Part shown: positions 11,641 through 22,389 of the stretch, piece after piece
Numbering within the stretch: the stretch's first letter is position 1
How the letters are laid out: every line of letters starts with the position of its first letter
Origin: Ariolimax columbianus
Lineage: Eukaryota; Mollusca; Gastropoda; Stylommatophora; Arionidae
Direction: 5' to 3'
DNA: 64,000 nt
Assembly: GCA_036924085.1 (NCBI GenBank)
Contig: JAVGWX010000012.1
Location: 30,354,479-30,418,478 of the forward strand
Program-made: the position numbers and the translations under genes
The notes under the pieces: generated by a model
Seen by the model: only the letters and a program-made list of their open reading frames with translations
Database searches by the model: none
What the model was told of the DNA's origin: nothing

Positions 11641-12210
11641 GTATTTGAACTCCTGCACTCGAATTCAAAAGACCAAAATGAGTCTACACATTTGGCTACC
11701 TGGCATAAGGCACTTGGAGCACACACACATACATGACCTTTCGGTCGATGTCAAGCATAGGGTCACCACTACAGTAACTTCCTTTATTGAAAGCATGTAT
11801 CCGAGCCTTTGCATGTGGCATTGTCAATAGCATATGTTTTACATGATGCGGTTTCTAACAGCGTCTGCTATGTAACAACCTACATACATACGTCAATTTA
11901 ATAACATTCATTTTTAGAAGCTTAATCCATATTTCAGTTTCTATTCTCTTTCTTGTGTACATATTGTGTACACTATCAACCCCAACTGTGATGATAACTC
12001 CACGTAACAACAAACTGATATTTCTAAGTACACATGCAACACCACCAATCCCTCCCCACAATTGTTGTCTCCCCGTACCTTAGGAGGTGAGTGTTGAACG
12101 TTGAGTGAATAGAGCGGCACGGAGTGGCTAGAAATCATGTGGGGTCGATTATCTGTTACCTCTCCAGTCTCCTTAATGCTCCCACCCTGTTGGGTTTCAC
12201 TCTTGTCTCG
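11641..12210. other. Unannotated stretch
   Basis: No gene, repeat or RNA feature could be supported. Confidence 0.45.
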
Positions 12211-12212
12211 TT

Positions 12213-12253
<41 letters not shown>
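12213..12253. repeat. (TC)n microsatellite
   Basis: Continuous TC dinucleotide run. Confidence 0.9.
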
Positions 12254-12259
<6 letters not shown>

Positions 12260-12309
12260 CTTTCTTGCTTGACCCTTCGAGATAGACTCTTTATGAAGAT
12301 GTTGACTTT

Positions 12310-13149
12310 GTGAAGCAGAGGTGGAACTTGTTGTTTAGTTGCCCTTGGATTACACAATCTTTTCTTTTTGTCATGGCACAATACATATTATATTATTTTT
12401 CTTCATCATCATCCTCTTGTTCTTCTTCTTCTTTATGCAGTTGCTGCCTACAAGTACTGCTGCTGCTGTTCATTCTAAGTGCAGTAACCCTGCAACACAA
12501 TCGACCAGACAATCAACACAATCCACCAGACTATGATTACAATCCACCAGACTATGATTACAATCCACCAGACTATGATTACAATCCACCAGACTATGAT
12601 TACAATCCACCAGACTATGATTACAATCCACCAGACTATGATTACAATCCACCAGATAATCAACACAATCCACCAGACTATGATTACAATCCACCAGACT
12701 ATGATTACAATCCACCAGACTATAATTACAATCCACCAGACTATGATTACAATCCACCAGCCTATGATTACAGTCCACCAGACTATGGTTACAATCCACC
12801 AGACTATGATTACAATCCACCAGACTATGATTACAATCCACCAGACTATGATTACAATCCACCAGACTATGATTACAATCCACCAGACTATGATTACAAT
12901 CCACCAGACTATGATTACAATCCACCAGACTATGATTACAATCCACCAGACTATGATTACAATCCACCAGACTATGATTACAATCCACCAGATAATCAAC
13001 ACAATCCACCAGACTATGATTACAATCCACCAGACTATGATTACAATCCACCAGACTATGATTACAATCCACCAGACTATCAACACAATCCAGACATTCT
13101 CTTTGATACATTCTTGGTAGATGATAATTACGGGTGTGAAGTTACATAA
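12310..13149 (+). CDS. Repeat-driven ORF of NPPDYDY heptads (doubtful gene)
   Basis: A 279-codon frame begins at 12310. Residues 1-65 include a Ser/Cys-rich stretch and a hydrophobic run (VLLLLFILSAVTL) that could pass for a signal or anchor segment. More than twenty NPPDYDY heptads follow, with occasional DNQHNPP variants, then an acidic end. Against coding: the unit is 21 bp, so other forward and reverse frames are open across the same array; there is no homologous domain and no visible splice context. Most likely a minisatellite that happens to be open. A low-complexity secreted protein is the alternative. Confidence 0.2.
   Translation: MKQRWNLLFSCPWITQSFLFVMAQYILYYFSSSSSSCSSSSLCSCCLQVLLLLFILSAVTLQHNRPDNQHNPPDYDYNPPDYDYNPPDYDYNPPDYDYNPPDYDYNPPDYDYNPPDNQHNPPDYDYNPPDYDYNPPDYNYNPPDYDYNPPAYDYSPPDYGYNPPDYDYNPPDYDYNPPDYDYNPPDYDYNPPDYDYNPPDYDYNPPDYDYNPPDYDYNPPDYDYNPPDNQHNPPDYDYNPPDYDYNPPDYDYNPPDYQHNPDILFDTFLVDDNYGCEVT
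12495..13098. repeat. 21-bp minisatellite
   Basis: About 28 copies of a 21-bp unit centred on AATCCACCAGACTATGATTA. A variant, AATCAACACAATCCACCAG, occurs near the start, at about 12657 and at about 12993. The variant unit is spread through the array, consistent with local unit exchange. Confidence 0.96.
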
Positions 13150-13216
13150 AAGTGAGAGTGGAACATAGACATCAATGGAGAATGAGAATAGTTAACTACA
13201 ACGCAAAGATGTTGTA

Positions 13217-13321
13217 AACAAGCTGATTATCTGTAGATCCAGCTGAAGACTTTCAGTTAAAACAGAATAACAAGCTGATTATCTGTAGATCCAGCTGAAG
13301 ACTTTCAGTTAAAACAGAATA
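13217..13321. repeat. 52-bp tandem duplication
   Basis: The segment starting ACAAGCTGATTATCTGTAGA and ending AAAACAGAATA occurs twice in immediate succession, essentially identical, suggesting a recent duplication. Confidence 0.92.
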
Positions 13322-13884
13322 ATCTCCTTTCACTTTTTTTTTTCATTTTCTTTTTTTCATTTTCTCATTGTTTTTACTTTTTCTTATTTTTTTCCTTATT
13401 GTTTTTTTGTTACACGATTGTCTCTCTAAAACTAATGTCTCCTATTTTATGATGGCATATGACGTCAAAAGTAGGTTTTGACGGAATGACAGAATTTGAA
13501 CCTTCCAGTCAATATCCATGTTTCAGTGCGACAGGTGGCAGTAGAGGGACAGTCTGACTATGTGTAGACATGGAAGTGTGTTTGAAGCAGAGGTGTGTAA
13601 TCCATGAAGAATAAAATGCACCCATTGACATTCATCAACGCTTGCTGAATGTCTACGGAGACCAAACAGTGGGTTTTAATCCACAGTGAGTCGGTGTGTA
13701 GCGCATTTCAGCAGTAGCGAAAGCAATATGAATGACGAGCCACGTTCTTGACAGCCATGCACAGCTGTCACACCAAGCAATGAGGATCGTCTCCATCAGC
13801 TCTCAGGGCAGTGGATTATGACCAGGGAACAGTGGGCCACCTTGTCTTCTGCAGTATTTTACCAGCGCAGTATTTTTTTGTTGT

Positions 13885-14070
13885 GTTTTTTTTAAATTTC
13901 TCTATTCCCCAAGACAGTGTGCGTTGCACTACGGTTTTTATTTTGCACCTGTCGGCCCAGTGCATCCGACTTCGGCATGCATTTTATGTAAGGGTCTGCT
14001 TCCCTTTGTATTTTCTGAGGGTTTGCTTCCCAGGGATAACGGTCGGTGCTGTAGCTAAAAATGTGCTCTA
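13885..14070 (-). mobile_element. SINE family A, 5'-truncated minus copy
   Basis: The + strand carries the family A body in inverse: TTTCTCTATTCCCCAAG, GTCGGCCCAGTGCATCCGAC, GCATTTTATGTAAGGGTCTG and GGTTTGCTTCCCAGGG. The tRNA-like head that ends full copies (as at 30105-30172) is missing. Confidence 0.8.
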
Positions 14071-14160
14071 TCAAGCAGTGTTATTGTGTTCTTTGTGTTA
14101 TGGTTTTCAGGGAATAAAACAGGAAGTATTAGTTGTGGAGCAACCCTTGTCTAACTGATA

Positions 14161-15640
14161 GAATTTCAGAATTGAGAGACTACATATATGGATATTTTCT
14201 AGGGCTTCTTTTGAAACCTAGAAGGCTACTCCTCACTCAAAAGGTTATTTTTCTCTCTAAATGGTGAGGCATGTAACCCCATGAATTGGAGAGTCTTTTA
14301 CATTAGAGGAGTCAACCCGTACTTTAAATAGTTTCTGAAAACAGTCTTAGCATGGTAGTGGTCCTATCCTTGTCTCGGTCACATACCTAGTCTTTTTTCC
14401 TAGAGGGGGCATGATAATAGTTGTCCATTGCAAGCGAAGGTGGCAATATCATCAGACATGTGCTGCAAGATGAGCTCTCATGAGACTAAAGTCCATTCCT
14501 GGCATGGCAGATGGATACACATAGGAGTTAACTATGTGGTGATTGTACGTTCTGTTTGTTTAGCTCCAGCCTTCTCTAACGATAATATTTCACACAGCGA
14601 TTTGAGCACCTTACGTGATTCTGACAACGCTAGATGGAATGATTATGTATGTACAAGGATCTACGAGCAAGTGACATCAATGTTGAAGCTCTTCAGAGAC
14701 ATTCTTAGAGGAGTCTCTAGCATTTCTTCTATCCCCCTGTAGGATATCTGCCATTCAGCAGCTGCTTTGAGAGGCCTTCATTGAGAATGTGCGCCATTTG
14801 CATAAATGTATTAATGCTGAACATTTTTGATGTCACCCTGCCAGACACATGATATAGGTTGATGGGAACCAGATGGCCCTCAGACTGCGTGGTTCAGACT
14901 CACAGCTCTAGACAGTCATAATATCATTTTTGTTTTTAAGGGGTTTGCTTATTTTTAATATTTGAAATATTTGCTATCCTGGTATTCAGACAGGTTATGT
15001 CTGCTGCCATGTAGCCGAAGCAATCCACAGCTTCTTATTTTAAAAACTAATTAACTACTAAGCTTGAGGAAAGATAGGTGACGTATTGGGTAGGAATTTG
15101 ATTATTTTTGTAAATTTTTGTCTGGCTGAAAGGCACAGATATTGCTGCCTCGCTGGAAATACGACGTCACAAACAGAATGAAAACAAGAAAGAAACAAAC
15201 ATTATGGAGGTATGGATTGAAAGTATCAACAACCCAGTCATACAGATAGCACACAAAAGAAGGTTACACCAAACCCACGGCTTTTAACAACATATCTTGA
15301 TATATTATTCTCAATATTACTAGAAAGTCTTTAATTGTGACCAGACCAACAGAAATGTCACATTGATGTACACACAGGATATTATTCTGAGACAGCATGG
15401 CAGTTTTGGGATTGGTGGAATGCTTGTTTGTTGGTTTCATTGTTGAATATCAAGTAGCCACGGTTATTATGGATACAATTTCAGCCAAGAGATGCATTTT
15501 CATGGAGCGGATAAATGGTCATGAATAATAATCTGCATTATCATTGAGGTGAACATGGTGGTGGTGTTATTGTTGCTGCAGTTTAGAGATGATGAGACTG
15601 AATTATTGTAGTGTGTTTTAAAAAGTCTAGTTAGAACTGT
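14161..15640. other. Unannotated stretch
   Basis: About 1.5 kb without a supported gene, recognisable transposon or array. The frame at 14428-14742 has no motif and no supporting context. Confidence 0.4.
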
Positions 15641-15649
15641 TCTTTGACT

Positions 15650-15870
15650 TAGTTTTCAGTATATGAGAATCATTGTAGTTCATATTTATATCATTTGTCT
15701 TTCATTGTGTGAGAATCTTTGTGGAAACTTTGTCTTTCATCTTTTGAAGAGGAGTCATTGTTGGGACTTTGTGTTTCATTGTGGCAGAATTGGTTTCAGG
15801 ACTTTTTCTTTCATTATATGAAAATTATTAAGTGGAGTTTTATCTTTTGAGATCTGTCAAAGGGGCTTTA
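15650..15870. repeat. Degenerate tandem repeat (about 45-50 bp)
   Basis: Recurring CTTTCATTGTGTGAGAATC / TTTGTCTTTCAT / CTTTCATTATATGAAAAT phrases at roughly 45-50 bp spacing. The copies are much diverged. Confidence 0.5.
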
Positions 15871-15941
15871 TCTCTTATCTTTCTGCTAATTCATAGGCAC
15901 CTCATCTCTCTTCTTGTTTAGAGAGAGGTTGTCTTCCCTCT

Positions 15942-16095
15942 TCTTCTGCTTTCGTTCTCAATTTCTCGCTACCGAGTCCTAAATAGGGCTTTGCAAATTA
16001 GCGGGATGTAGTCGAGAACGAAATGCGTTGTGTCATTAGTTTACAGCTTGACTGCGATATTTGCACATTTCGGGGCGACATATCCATCTTCGACA
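15942..16095 (-). mobile_element. SINE family B, 5'-truncated, with TSD
   Basis: An 11-bp direct repeat GTCTTCCCTCT at 15931-15941 and 16096-16106 brackets the insert. The insert begins (on +) with TTCTTCTGCTTTCGTTCTCA and contains TTTACAGCTTGACTGCGATA, matching the full-length copies at 19580 and 52769. The flanks belong to a degenerate repeat (CACCTCATCTCT...), so the SINE split that repeat. Confidence 0.85.
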
Positions 16096-16239
16096 GTCTT
16101 CCCTCTAATTCTTAGACACCTCATCTCTTTCCTTGTTTGTAGAAACATTGTCTTTCTCTCTAATTCGTAGGCGCTTGTCTTTCATATAATATGTAGGCAC
16201 TTCATTTCTATTTGTAGACACATTCTTTCCTTTTGTGAG

Positions 16240-16390
16240 AACCATCTGGAATACCCAGGGTAAGAGAAATAGAGATAGACTAAAACGCACTTGGAGAAGA
16301 GTGATCATGACAGACATAATAAAGGAGATACAGAAGATATGGAGAGTGTTGGAATGGATAACACAGCACAAGAAGACTTGACTTAGCAAC
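16240..16390 (+). mobile_element. LINE C-terminal fragment
   Basis: The + strand encodes WNTQGKRNRDRLKRTWRRV and then VLEWITQHKKT. This matches the layout WNPQGKRKRGRPKxTWRR...ELEwxAQDR at the end of RTE-like ORF2 proteins, also seen at 42440-42600. Confidence 0.6.
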
Positions 16391-16399
16391 CAGCACTTT

Positions 16400-16786
16400 T
16401 ATAGGACATATGCTTAGATGGAATTTAATTGGAGTACACGAGTTTTTCCTCAATTCTTCTCCCAGCTCTCACAGCATTTATATCCGCGTGTTAGACAATT
16501 GATCGATGGGGAAGCATATACGTCAGTGTTAGTTTTTTTTCAAAAGAAGTAGAAAAAAAAAAGTCATTTAACAAAGTCTGGAAAAACCAAGCTGAAATAA
16601 ATATTGACATTTTCTTCACTTGTGAAATCCAGCGTCTGCATGTTTTACTGTTATGGAAAATATATGACTTGGTGCAAAATTTATTGTGTTGATCATGCTC
16701 AAGATTCCTTTAAATATACACACACATATATATATATATATTTATTAGTAGCTTTGAATTGACAGAATATGCCATCATCATCATCT
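16400..16786. other. Unannotated stretch with short TA run
   Basis: A short CA/TA microsatellite lies near 16718-16741. Nothing else is supported. Confidence 0.4.
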
Positions 16787-17224
16787 TGTTGATCAGTATT
16801 AAGACTGGTTGTAAGCTTGTCTGAGCATATCTCTTTATTTGACACTATCCTCTGGTTGATCAGTATTAAGATTGGTTGTAAGGTTGTCTGAGCATATCTC
16901 TTTATTTGACACTATCTTCTGGTTGATCAGTATTAAGATTGGTTGTAAGCTTGTCTGAGCATATCTCTTTATTTGACACTATCTTCTGGTTGATCAGTAT
17001 TAAGATTGGTTGTAAGCTTGTCTGAGCATATCTCTTTATTTGACACTATCTTCTGGTTGATCAGTATTAAGATTGGTTGTAAGCTTGTCTGAGCATATCT
17101 CTTTATTTGACACTATCTTCTGGTTGATCAGTATTAAGATTGGTTGTAAGCTTGTCTGAGCATATCTCTTTATTTGACACTATCTTCTGGTTGATCAGTA
17201 TTAAGATTGGTTGTAAGGTCTGAA
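16787..17224. repeat. 67-bp minisatellite abutting a LINE fragment
   Basis: About 6.5 copies of a 67-bp unit beginning GGTTGATCAGTATTAAGATT, almost identical. On the minus strand each unit can be read as RDMLRQAYNQS. That resembles WRDMFRPYNQS, the end of the LINE fragment that abuts the array at 17225. Confidence 0.93.
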
Positions 17225-18240
17225 CATGTCTCTCCATTTGGCCCTATCTGCTGCTCACTTCACTTCAGCATGTGTTCATAATGTTTCTTCATATCTGAGA
17301 TGTAAAAGTGAGTCTTGGTCGCTTTCTTCCTATTTTCCTCTGGATCTTGCCCTCTAGCATCTTTTGTAGAAGACTTTCATGCTGCATAATGTATCCCAGC
17401 CAACTTATTCAATGTTTTTCTCTCATTTTCAGTATTTATTTTTGTTGCGCTTATCACAGTGAGGACATTGTCATTGGATCTTATTTCTGTGCAACTCGTT
17501 ACATTCTATGGTAGCACCACATTAAAAAAAGTTCCAGGCTTTTTTCATTCTCCTTTGCTGAGTTTATGTGTCAGCCCCATACAGTGCAATTGACCATACA
17601 TGAGTATTTTTGTGTGCGTGTGCGTTTGCCTTATTTCTCTATTCCCCAAGGCTGTGTGCGTTGCACTACAGTTTTTATTTACATACTGCATCTGACTTCG
17701 ACATGCATTTTATGTAAGGGTCTGCTTCCTTCTGCATTTTCTAAGGGTTTGCTTCCCCGGAATAATGGCTGCTGCTGTGATGGTGATTGAACCCAGCACC
17801 TTCGGTTTGTGAGCCGTGGCACTTAACCACTAACCCACACCGTCCCCACATGAGTAGTGATACATATTTTCCTCAGTTCTCTCATAATATTCCTTGAGGT
17901 TAGCAATTTATGTTTTTCTTTGAAGGCCTTTTTTGCCAATGCAATTTCCGTCCTGTCTCATTGTGGACATCTTCTGTTATGGTTTGCCCTAAATATGTAA
18001 AATTCTGTACTTATTTGATTATTTCTCCATTGATGATTATATGCATTTGCCAATGTTGCTTGACTATTAACAAAGTCTTTGTCTTCAATGTGTTCATTTT
18101 CATGCTAAACTCTTTGGCAGTGGGGTTAATTTTTTGCAAACAGCCTATGCAATGTCCTACTGACAAGAAAGTAGAGATGACGCTAAAAATACAAATTCTT
18201 GAATGTGCCATATTGATGTTATTTGTTGGCACTTTCCCTT
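17225..18240 (-). mobile_element. LINE ORF2 C-terminal fragment, split by a SINE
   Basis: The minus strand shows KMNTLKTKTLLIV, then FTYLGQTITED near 17960. After the SINE insertion come YIMQHESLLQKMLEGKIQ, RKIGRKRPRL and WRDMFR. These are the thumb and post-RT segments of a LINE ORF2. Many stops and frameshifts show it is old. The SINE at 17607-17847 inserted later, and the 67-bp array starts at its 3' edge. Confidence 0.7.
17607..17847 (-). mobile_element. SINE family A, full copy with TSD
   Basis: Flanked by the direct repeat ACATGAGTA at 17598-17606 and 17848-17856. The minus strand begins with a tRNA-like head (A box TGGGTTAGTGGTTAAGTG; B box GGTTCAATCACCATC) and ends in a body with GGGGAATAGAGAAATAAGGC. 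The head is slightly diverged from the copies at 29921 and 36663. Confidence 0.9.
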
Positions 18241-18247
18241 GTGAGAA

Positions 18248-18545
18248 TCAGGTCAGGTCATCCCGTAACCGGTGAGGTCGTTGGGGCACACATGAAGTCA
18301 TCCTCACAACTTCACGCCATCCCTCTCTGTCAGAAGCCTCTGCCTGTGACTCTTCTGGTCGGAGACTGGTCCATTCTTTTATGTTGTCTTCCCATCTCTT
18401 TTTGGGCTGGCCTCTTCGTCGTCTGCCATGCACCTTCCCGTGGAGGATTGTGTTTGCAAGACCATTTGATCTCGATATGTGATCGTACCAAGTGAGTTTC
18501 CTTCTTTTGACAGTTGCCAAGAGATCTTCGAATACCCATGTGTAA
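18248..18545 (-). mobile_element. LINE ORF2 C-terminal fragment
   Basis: The minus frame encodes LLATVKRRKLTWYDHISRS, then GRRRRGQPKKRWEDNIKEW and VPQRPHRLRD. This is the characteristic end of a widespread LINE type (KRRKLxWxGHvxR...GRRRRGRPkkRWeDNIkEW...RLRD). Immediately upstream coding is lost. A diverged relative is at 61805-62040. Confidence 0.8.
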
Positions 18546-18599
18546 AATATTATTTCAAAAATTGAACACAATATATGTTATCTCCACACTCAAACAGTA

Positions 18600-19567
18600 C
18601 GTAAGCATTGAATGCAATGTAATTGGAATAGGTTTAGTCATAACCAGTTTGCTTTTTTCACCTGAGTAGTACCCGGGTTGGAAAGAATAGAATCTGTAAC
18701 CTTCCAAGCTTGTTGTAAAAGGCAATTAAGTACACACTGGTGACAGATTGCTACATAATCATCAAAACCCTTTGTAGGAAACAGTAGAGCTCAAGGTTAA
18801 CCAGCTGATCAGTGTTAGCGCTCAGGATAGTGATGCCGTCAAATATATTGATCGACATGTGTTGCACACTTAGATATCTGGTTGGAGTTTCTCGGCTCGA
18901 GTGATAGGTCAGGATGTTGCTGATCGTAGCGGAGCATACAGGACAGCAACTTCCAGTATGAGAATGAAGATTGAAACAGGACCTCCTCTCTGAGATGGCT
19001 ATCTTAGACCCTTTAAAAAAAGTACACAAGAGCTGGCAAGGGCATCAGTCAATGACAGCTGCAGAGGCTTTAAACCTGCTTGTGGGGGAGGGGCGCTGGG
19101 TGTAGATCTACTGTCCTAGTTATATTGGGGGTTCAAGGCAACAAAAGAGCTGACATCCATGCTTCATTCACAAGCCTATTGTGGGAACATTGGATATGGA
19201 TAGGAGTGAAATTTTAAAGTCTTATCGATGGCCACATGTTGGTTGATGAATGATGACACCGCAGTGGATGAAACAGAAATTCACAAAACTACAGAACTTT
19301 GAAATCAAATGTGGTTCAAATGGATAGGACGGAGCACGAGTGTTAATAACCAATGGACTACATGAACATCAGTATCCACAGCCTTCAGTATTTACTGAGA
19401 GAGACTGAGCAGCTGTAGGCATACCCGGAGAGCAGTGAATCGATTCTTAGGGACAGAACATAACAGACGAAACTTGTACATGATGCTGGCAAATGCATCA
19501 GAAAAAAACCTTTGCTATTGAAATTGCCAGGGTTCCTATAATAAGACCATCCGTAGTGGTGGGTTAG
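18600..19567. other. Unannotated stretch upstream of CSRNP
   Basis: No gene or repeat supported. Any promoter or non-coding 5' exon of the CSRNP gene could lie here or farther left, but no core promoter element was convincing. Confidence 0.4.
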
Positions 19568-19579
19568 GGTGAGGTGACT

Positions 19580-19933
19580 TCTTCTTTTTTTTGTTCTCAA
19601 TCTCCCGCTACCAAGCCCTGGAAAGGGCTTTGCAAGTAGCAAGATGTCCGGAGAACGGAATGTGTTGTGTCGTAGTTTACAGTTTGATTGCGATATTTGC
19701 ACTTTTCGGTCCGGCACATCTGACTTCAGCAGACATTTTTGAGTACTGGGCTAGCTTTCCCTCTTCAATCTCTTTTCCTTAGCCAGCCTGCCTTGTTGCA
19801 GCATGTTATCAAGGATCACTGCGTGGAGGTGTAGAAGGGTCTTGGTAGCTCTGGTACGCTGGCCCTGACGCTAGCAGTCAGCTATGGGTTACCGACCACT
19901 GCAGCTTATGGACTGCTCAGCATCTTGATCCCA
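19580..19933 (-). mobile_element. SINE family B, full-length copy with TSD
   Basis: A 354-bp insert bounded by a 12-bp direct repeat GGTGAGGTGACT at 19568-19579 and 19934-19945. On the minus strand it starts GGGATCAAGATGCTGAGCAG and ends in GAGAACAAAAAAAAGAAGAA. It shares the central core of family A (TGCTGAAGTC). The copy at 52769-53122 has the same length. A clear RNA polymerase III A box was not found; AGGGTTCGAAGAGGG in the 52769 copy is B-box like. Confidence 0.9.
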
Positions 19934-20219
19934 GGTGAGGTGACTAATTTACAATTACTTCCAATTTTTGTCAATATATTTCTATATTTCTGTTTTGACT
20001 GTTCACAGAATAGTTGATTTCTGCGGAGGTCTAATGAATCCATTATGTTCCTGCGTCACCACGACATTTGTAGCACCAACTTGCACTGTCCTAATATCTC
20101 AGCACCTCACAGCTGAATAGGCACGAGCCTGGGATAGTGAAGGAAGAGGCTTATCAGCCTCAGACTACAGCAGAAGCCGAACAATTACAGCAAGGTCACA
20201 TCTGGTATCAACTGAAACC

Positions 20220-20352
20220 ATGCTGAAGAGAAAATTTGACGAAACCGTGGATGATGGTGGTGATCCTGACAGTATCACAACCTCAAATGGACAACTAGGA
20301 AGTGATGATAGCAATTGCAGTGCAGGCAGTACAGATGCTCTGGCACCTGAAG
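20220..20352 (+). CDS. CSRNP: CSRNP/AXUD1-like nuclear protein, coding exon 1
   Basis: This exon encodes residues 1-44 plus one base, starting MLKRKFDETVDD, typical of the basic-then-acidic N terminus of CSRNP proteins. The donor is AG|GTATGT at 20353, leaving phase 1, which matches exon 2. The ATG at 20220 is chosen because family members start with LKRKF just after the initiator and no longer in-frame homologous sequence is visible upstream. A 5' untranslated exon boundary may exist near 20101 (ATATCTCAG), which is only a guess. CSRNP proteins are nuclear, DNA-binding transcriptional activators linked to axin signalling and development. Confidence 0.88.
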
Positions 20353-20387
20353 GTATGTATCTATCTGCCTCTTCTTATATATTTTAC

Positions 20388-20655
20388 CTGTGTCTCTAGG
20401 ATGTGAAGACTAGCAGCAAAGTCAGGTGCAACATACTGACCAAGACTCCCACCTCATATTCACACAGTGCTTCTGAATATAGGCTGTGTTTCAACAGCCT
20501 GGTCAATGAGGTGGGAATCAACACTGTGATGTTGTAGTGGTGAGCCATCTGAGAAGCGGCATATTGCATTACATCTAGGGGATTCAGGTCTACCTTCTTC
20601 AGTATGCTTTGGGGTATAAAAAGAGCCACTGTCACCTGCTACCAAATGAACGATG
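20388..20655 (+). repeat. Interspersed repeat R2 (plus copy)
   Basis: Shares with 36105-36300, 55435-55610 and 61310-61560, and inverted with 21095-21260 and 41405-41620, the phrases AGGCTGTGTTTCAACAGCCT, GAGGTGGGAATCAACACTG and TTCAGTATGCTTTGGGGTAT. Lies just inside CSRNP intron 1. Class unknown. Confidence 0.55.
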
Positions 20656-20659
20656 TCAA

Positions 20660-20890
20660 GAGAGAAATTAACTCAGGAGCTTCCACAATCAAGAAGATAT
20701 GCATACCACCATAGCTAGTGGCCGCTGGAAATGGATTGGCCACACCCTAAGAAAAAATTCTAGACGTTATCACCAGAACTTCCATTGTATGGACTCAGAG
20801 AGAAGGGTGAAAAAAAACAGACCTAAGACAACTTGGTCTAGAACAGTAGAAGCTGAAATGGAAATCATGAATCGGAGCTAGCTTCCATAC
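20660..20890 (+). mobile_element. LINE ORF2 C-terminal fragment
   Basis: Encodes GRWKWIGHTLRKNSRRYHQ and then KKNRPKTTWSRTVEAEME, matching RTE-like tails (WxWIGHTLRKP...RPKxTWRRxVEAE). In CSRNP intron 1. Confidence 0.7.
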
Positions 20891-20914
20891 AAAGGATGTC
20901 TGCAGATGAAGTGA

Positions 20915-21090
20915 AGTGGAGGAGCCTCACATTGCACTACAGCCAGGAGAAGGTCCCCTATCCACCTTTTCAAGTATGTCTCGGGATAGAAGAAGAGCCA
21001 ATGTTGTAAGTCGCTACCAAAGAAATGTCAAGAATTCACTCAACTCTGCTCGAGTAGCTTCAAACAACCACAACCTGGAACATGCAGAGG
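20915..21090 (+). repeat. Interspersed repeat R2, right part
   Basis: CCTCACATTGCACTACAGCC followed by TTCAAGTATGTCTCGGGATA and AGAAGAGCCAATGTTGTAAG parallels 20560-20640 and 55505-55580. Confidence 0.5.
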
Positions 21091-21094
21091 AAGG

Positions 21095-21260
21095 TGAACC
21101 TTGGTCCTCCTAGCCATAGTGCAATGCTAGGCTTCTTAATAGGCTCACAACTATGGGGATCACAGTGACCTCGTTGACCAAATTGCTGTGACACAGCCTG
21201 GTTCTACTAGGTGCACTACAAAGAAGGGAGATATCAGGTCTTGGTCATTATGTTTCACCT
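21095..21260 (-). repeat. Interspersed repeat R2 (minus copy)
   Basis: CATAGTGCAATGCTAGGCTT, then CTATGGGGATCACAGTGACC and TGCTGTGACACAGCCTGG, form the inverse of the R2 left half. Together with 20915-21090 it makes an imperfect inverted arrangement in intron 1. Confidence 0.5.
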
Positions 21261-21429
21261 GACCCTGATGTTATTCGTCTCTCCCACTGTGCTCATTAAG
21301 TCTACTAACATTATTATCAATAATAAGGTATAATCCATAGCAACCATATGATGGTTCAAAGCGCTACAGTATTAACAAAAATCAAGCAATCAGTCAATCA
21401 ATTAATCAATAAATCAAAACCTTTCAGCT

Positions 21430-21780
21430 TAGATGCTTAGATCTTCAACAAATGCACATGAAGTCCTCCTTTCCTGTGTCATTGTATCTAACTCAGTCCA
21501 CGTCTTACCCATTTCCTCTGTTTGCCACTACCTCTCTTTTCCATGTGTGTTTTGGTCTACCTCTACATCGCTTGCCCTGGTGATTCTAGAACAGAGTCTG
21601 TCTTGTAATGCTATCAGCCGATCTCCTTATTACTGTGTGTCCTATCTAGTGCCGGCCCTTTCTTTCACGTCAAATACCACTCGTATCTGTCCGATCCTTT
21701 CCGACAGTTATACATTAAGAACTTTGTCACGCCATTTCATTCCTTCTATTCGATAGAGGCACCCATTGATGAAATATATC
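21430..21780 (-). mobile_element. LINE ORF2 C-terminal fragment
   Basis: The minus strand gives GHTVIRRSADSITRQTLF, then NHQGKRCRGRPKHTWKREV. This is a clear RTE-like LINE tail with several stops. In CSRNP intron 1. Confidence 0.7.
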
Positions 21781-22387
21781 CTATTCCTGTTATCTTTTTG
21801 AAATTCTTTTTGATAGGGGCTGCACTAAATTTTAATCCAGATCCACGCTCATTCCTTCATGAAACATACATGCATTAGATTCTCAATGATCGACCACAGC
21901 AAAAACAAAACAAAACACTTTACATTCTTGACATGGGTTTTGTTTTTGTCCTCGTGGTGCCAACATGCACACTTTTTCATTTGTAGTAATTTCACATGCA
22001 ATCAAATTGATTATTTATTGTTTGGTATGCCCTTTTTCATAAAGGGTATACCGTGGTTCACATGTTCTTGGCCATTCACTTCCTTGTAATGACCGGTAAC
22101 TTAAACCGTACAGTATTGCTGTCATATACCATGTTTTGATTTTTGTTGTGATTTAATTGTTTAAATTTGTTATTTGTCCCTGATGAAGGTCTTGTGCTGT
22201 AATGTGGGTTTCATTTTGTTTTTGCCCTTGTGTGGTCACTGAGCATTACTTAAATGTTTTCACTACTGCCACAGCTTCAATTTATTTTTAAAAAAAATAT
22301 GAATGTGAGTCTCTCAAAATTGGTTGTCTGTGAGACTGAAAAGATATTGTACTTTTCAACACAGTATGGATAGCTTATTGAGTCAAC
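21781..22387. other. Intron 1 sequence without recognised features
   Basis: Nothing supported beyond small A/T-rich runs. Confidence 0.4.
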
Positions 22388-22389
22388 TA

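Noticed and set aside
12470..13120. LVDCNHS and IIVWWIV repeat ORFs on the minus strand and the ITIHQTM frame on plus
   Set aside because: Shadow frames of the 21-bp minisatellite; all are open because the unit lacks stops in those frames.
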